Source: Lathyrus oleraceus (lineage: Eukaryota > Streptophyta > Magnoliopsida > Fabales > Fabaceae). Taken from it: DNA of 64,000 bases. The stretch is taken from NCBI RefSeq assembly GCF_024323335.1, contig NC_066581.1, positions 184,218,830-184,282,829 of the forward strand, written 5' to 3'. The notes beneath the pieces are model-generated. The model saw only the letters and a program-made list of their open reading frames with translations. It did not search any database and had not been told where the DNA came from. The position numbers and the translations under genes are program-made. This document shows positions 62,335 to 64,000 of the stretch, in pieces; position 1 is the stretch's first letter, and the number at the start of each line of letters is the position of its first letter.

Positions 62335-62800
62335 CTACCGGTTTGTAGGCAGAAAACCACGGAAAAGGTAACCGTCCTCAATCAGGATGAGCACAAAGGT
62401 TCAACTCCACCAAGGGGAGAACGTGGGATTTTACAACTACCAGCTAGTAGGTAGAAAACCACAAAGATAGGACTTACAACTACCGGTTTGCAGGTAGAGG
62501 CCAACAAACAGAATGAACCACAAAGGTTACCTCTGCTAGGGGGTGAAAGTGGGATTTTACAACTACCGGCTTGTAGGTAGAAAACCACGACGATAGGACT
62601 TACAGCTACCGGTTTGTAGGTAGAAGCCATCCGACAGAATGAACCACAAAGGTTACCTCTGCTAGGGGATGAAAGTGGGATTTTATAACTACCGGTTGGG
62701 TAGAAAACCACAAAGATAGGACTTACAACTACCGGTTTGTAGGTAGAAGCCCACAAATTCCGCCGAGGATAAGATGAATGAGTACCGGTTAGTGAGCCAC
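62335..62800 (-). repeat. 126-bp tandem units with CTACC/GGTAG hairpins
   Basis: Units spaced 126 bases (GAATGAACCACAAAGG at 62511 and 62637). They contain ACTACCGGTTTGTAGGTAG-type hairpins (CTACC/GGTAG); one variant near 61641 has TGCC/GGCA. Related CCAGT/ACTGG sequences exist in B. Confidence 0.75.
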
Positions 62801-62879
62801 TATTCATTCATGCCCCAGGGCAACACAAGAGACAGTCAACAAGAAGCCAATTTAGGATCGATCCAAAAAGGCAAACTGA

Positions 62880-63800
62880 ATCAAGACTCATCCTAATGAG
62901 GAAAGAACTCAATAGGGAAAACCCATCCCATTAGGGAGGGAACGGAAGCAACCGTCATCCACGAGGATGTATCTCAGTGGGGAAATGGCAGGAAAGGATG
63001 GACACTTTCTGCTTAAGGGGTAGACTCTACATGGAGAGATCAGACACACCCACATCTACTAAGAGGCTACTGGGTAGAGCCAGGTTTGCAAGATGCTGCT
63101 AGCTTCGGGGAGTGGCACTGCTGGGTATACCCACTCAACTAAGGAGTCGCTTGCTGAGAAAACACCAACCTCTCAACCATGCTGGGGAACCCAGCTCTGA
63201 AGCCGATCCAATGGCGCGATGCTAAACTCTTTCCAACAACCCAATCTTGGCTGGTCACCACGGCCTAGGGCTAATGGACATGTTTGCAATGTTGATGCAT
63301 GAGTTTTTTTTTTGTTTTACACAATGCCCCATGATCACGGAAATGCTATGCACTAATGATGCAATATGCCATGCTTATCTAAATGATGGATGCATAAACA
63401 CACGTCTCCTCCAGAGACAACACCGGGGAACTCCAGGAACTGTGCTGAGGATCTCCTTGCCACGTCAATTTCCACCCTGCTGGGGAAAGACAATCCTCGC
63501 TGGGGATGAACTCCATCGAACCCGCACTGCTTGGCGATTACCCTGCTAGGGGAGGCAACCAATTCTTACCTCTATTGGGAATGATTTCACCGGACTCGAT
63601 CCGCTTGGGGACCTTGCTGGGGGAGAACCATCAACACAAACTCTACTGGGAAGACAACTTCAGACTTGGGAAACAGTCACAACTCCGCTGGGGATACGGT
63701 AACCTTCAGGCTTGCTGGGGAGGCACCGATCTCGAATCTGCTAGGGAGATGACACTCTCAAACCCATTGGGGAAATACGGCCTATCGGACACGGGCCGCC
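62880..63800 (-). repeat. GCTGGGGA array (inverted tRNA-Arg-end-like repeats) in C
   Basis: On the plus strand CTGCTGGGGA and relatives occur every 20 to 45 bases (near 63180, 63476, 63497, 63541, 63614, 63680, 63711 and 63737). The closest is ACTCCGCTGGGGA (63679-63691), nearly the PBS sequence. In the element sense they read TCCCCAGC(A/G)GAGT, as in A at 2110-3030. Confidence 0.7.
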
Positions 63801-64000
63801 CTTCGATTCGTCGAACACTGGTGTTCATCACCCTACCACAGTGTTGACTTTCCACTTTTGAGAACTCCCAGGCTCATCTGGACTTTTCTGATTCATCCCA
63901 CGAAGACCGAGTTCCCGGGATCCACACAAACTTTCCAGTCTTTAGACTTTGAAGAGTCTTCTTGATTAAACCTTCCAGGATCGTCGTCCTTCTTTCGTCG

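Larger units (their letters stand above)
54097..64000 (-). mobile_element. Ogre element C (family of A), 3' LTR and 3' UTR
   Basis: Reverse-oriented copy: the LTR from 60167 down to about 54097, the polypurine tract at 60168-60180, then 3.8 kb of 3' UTR to the window end. Integrase and the rest lie outside to the right. LTR start, purine tract and nearby UTR match A. The LTR end is TGTGTCGCATT or TGTCGCATT on the plus strand; I cannot decide between 54097 and 54099. Confidence 0.9.

Noticed and set aside
62382..62807. Open frame of 141 codons on the minus strand
   Set aside because: It consists of the 126-bp repeat units; no domain or codon signal beyond repetition.

Overview
This window is plant nuclear DNA made almost entirely of nested LTR retrotransposons; I see no host gene, rRNA or tRNA gene. 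Several elements belong to the Ogre group of the Ty3/gypsy Tat lineage: very long LTRs (about 4.7 to 6.6 kb), a primer binding site matching the 3' end of tRNA-Arg (TGGCGACTCTGCTGGGGA), an extra ORF before gag, an intron between protease and reverse transcriptase, a second RNase H, and a long repeat-filled 3' untranslated region. Such density of Ogre-like elements suggests a large-genome legume of the Fabeae (Vicia, Pisum, Lathyrus, Lens). The species is an inference.

Layout. 1-11167: 3' end of Ogre element A (+): integrase, repeat-rich 3' UTR, complete 6.6-kb 3' LTR. 11168-13426: AT-rich sequence without genes. 13427-20367: a complete but decayed Ty1/copia element (-) with both LTRs and a near-perfect target duplication. 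20368-22500: gene-free, with a Stowaway-like MITE, short tandem repeats and an (AT)n tract. 22500-24834: element F (-), a gag remnant with PBS and the LTR end. 24835-25930: part of a copia-like LTR (G, +). 25931-49669: Ogre element B (+). Its 5' LTR is split by solo LTR H (29801-34693, target duplication GATGT). Its interior carries ORF1, gag, protease, intron, RT, two RNase H domains and integrase, all broken by stops and frameshifts. Its 3' LTR is interrupted at 49670 by reverse-oriented LTR E, which is interrupted at 53196 by LTR D, which is interrupted near 54097 by element C. C contributes its full 3' LTR (to 60167) and its 3' UTR to the window end.

The most unusual content is not coding. 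Gene-free parts of the Ogre-type elements are packed with tandem arrays of short hairpins. Within an array the loop or internal loop stays nearly constant while the stem sequence changes on both sides so that pairing is kept. I find such arrays directly after integrase (A and B), in the distal 3' UTR (A, B, C) and inside the LTR (A, C). Each array has its own conserved core. A second theme is repeated sequence resembling the primer tRNA 3' end, hence complementary to the PBS, in the 3' UTRs of A, B and C, together with a short copy of the PBS inside every LTR end seen. Tandem repeats in Ogre-type 3' UTRs are known; the compensatory stem changes and the tRNA-like arrays look worth testing as structured RNA or DNA.

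How the parts work together: for B the expected product order is ORF1, gag, protease, (intron), RT, RNase H, archaeal-type RNase H, integrase, expressed from a TATA promoter in the LTR. None of B's reading frames is intact, so B could move only with proteins supplied by another copy. The part of A that is visible has an intact integrase frame.
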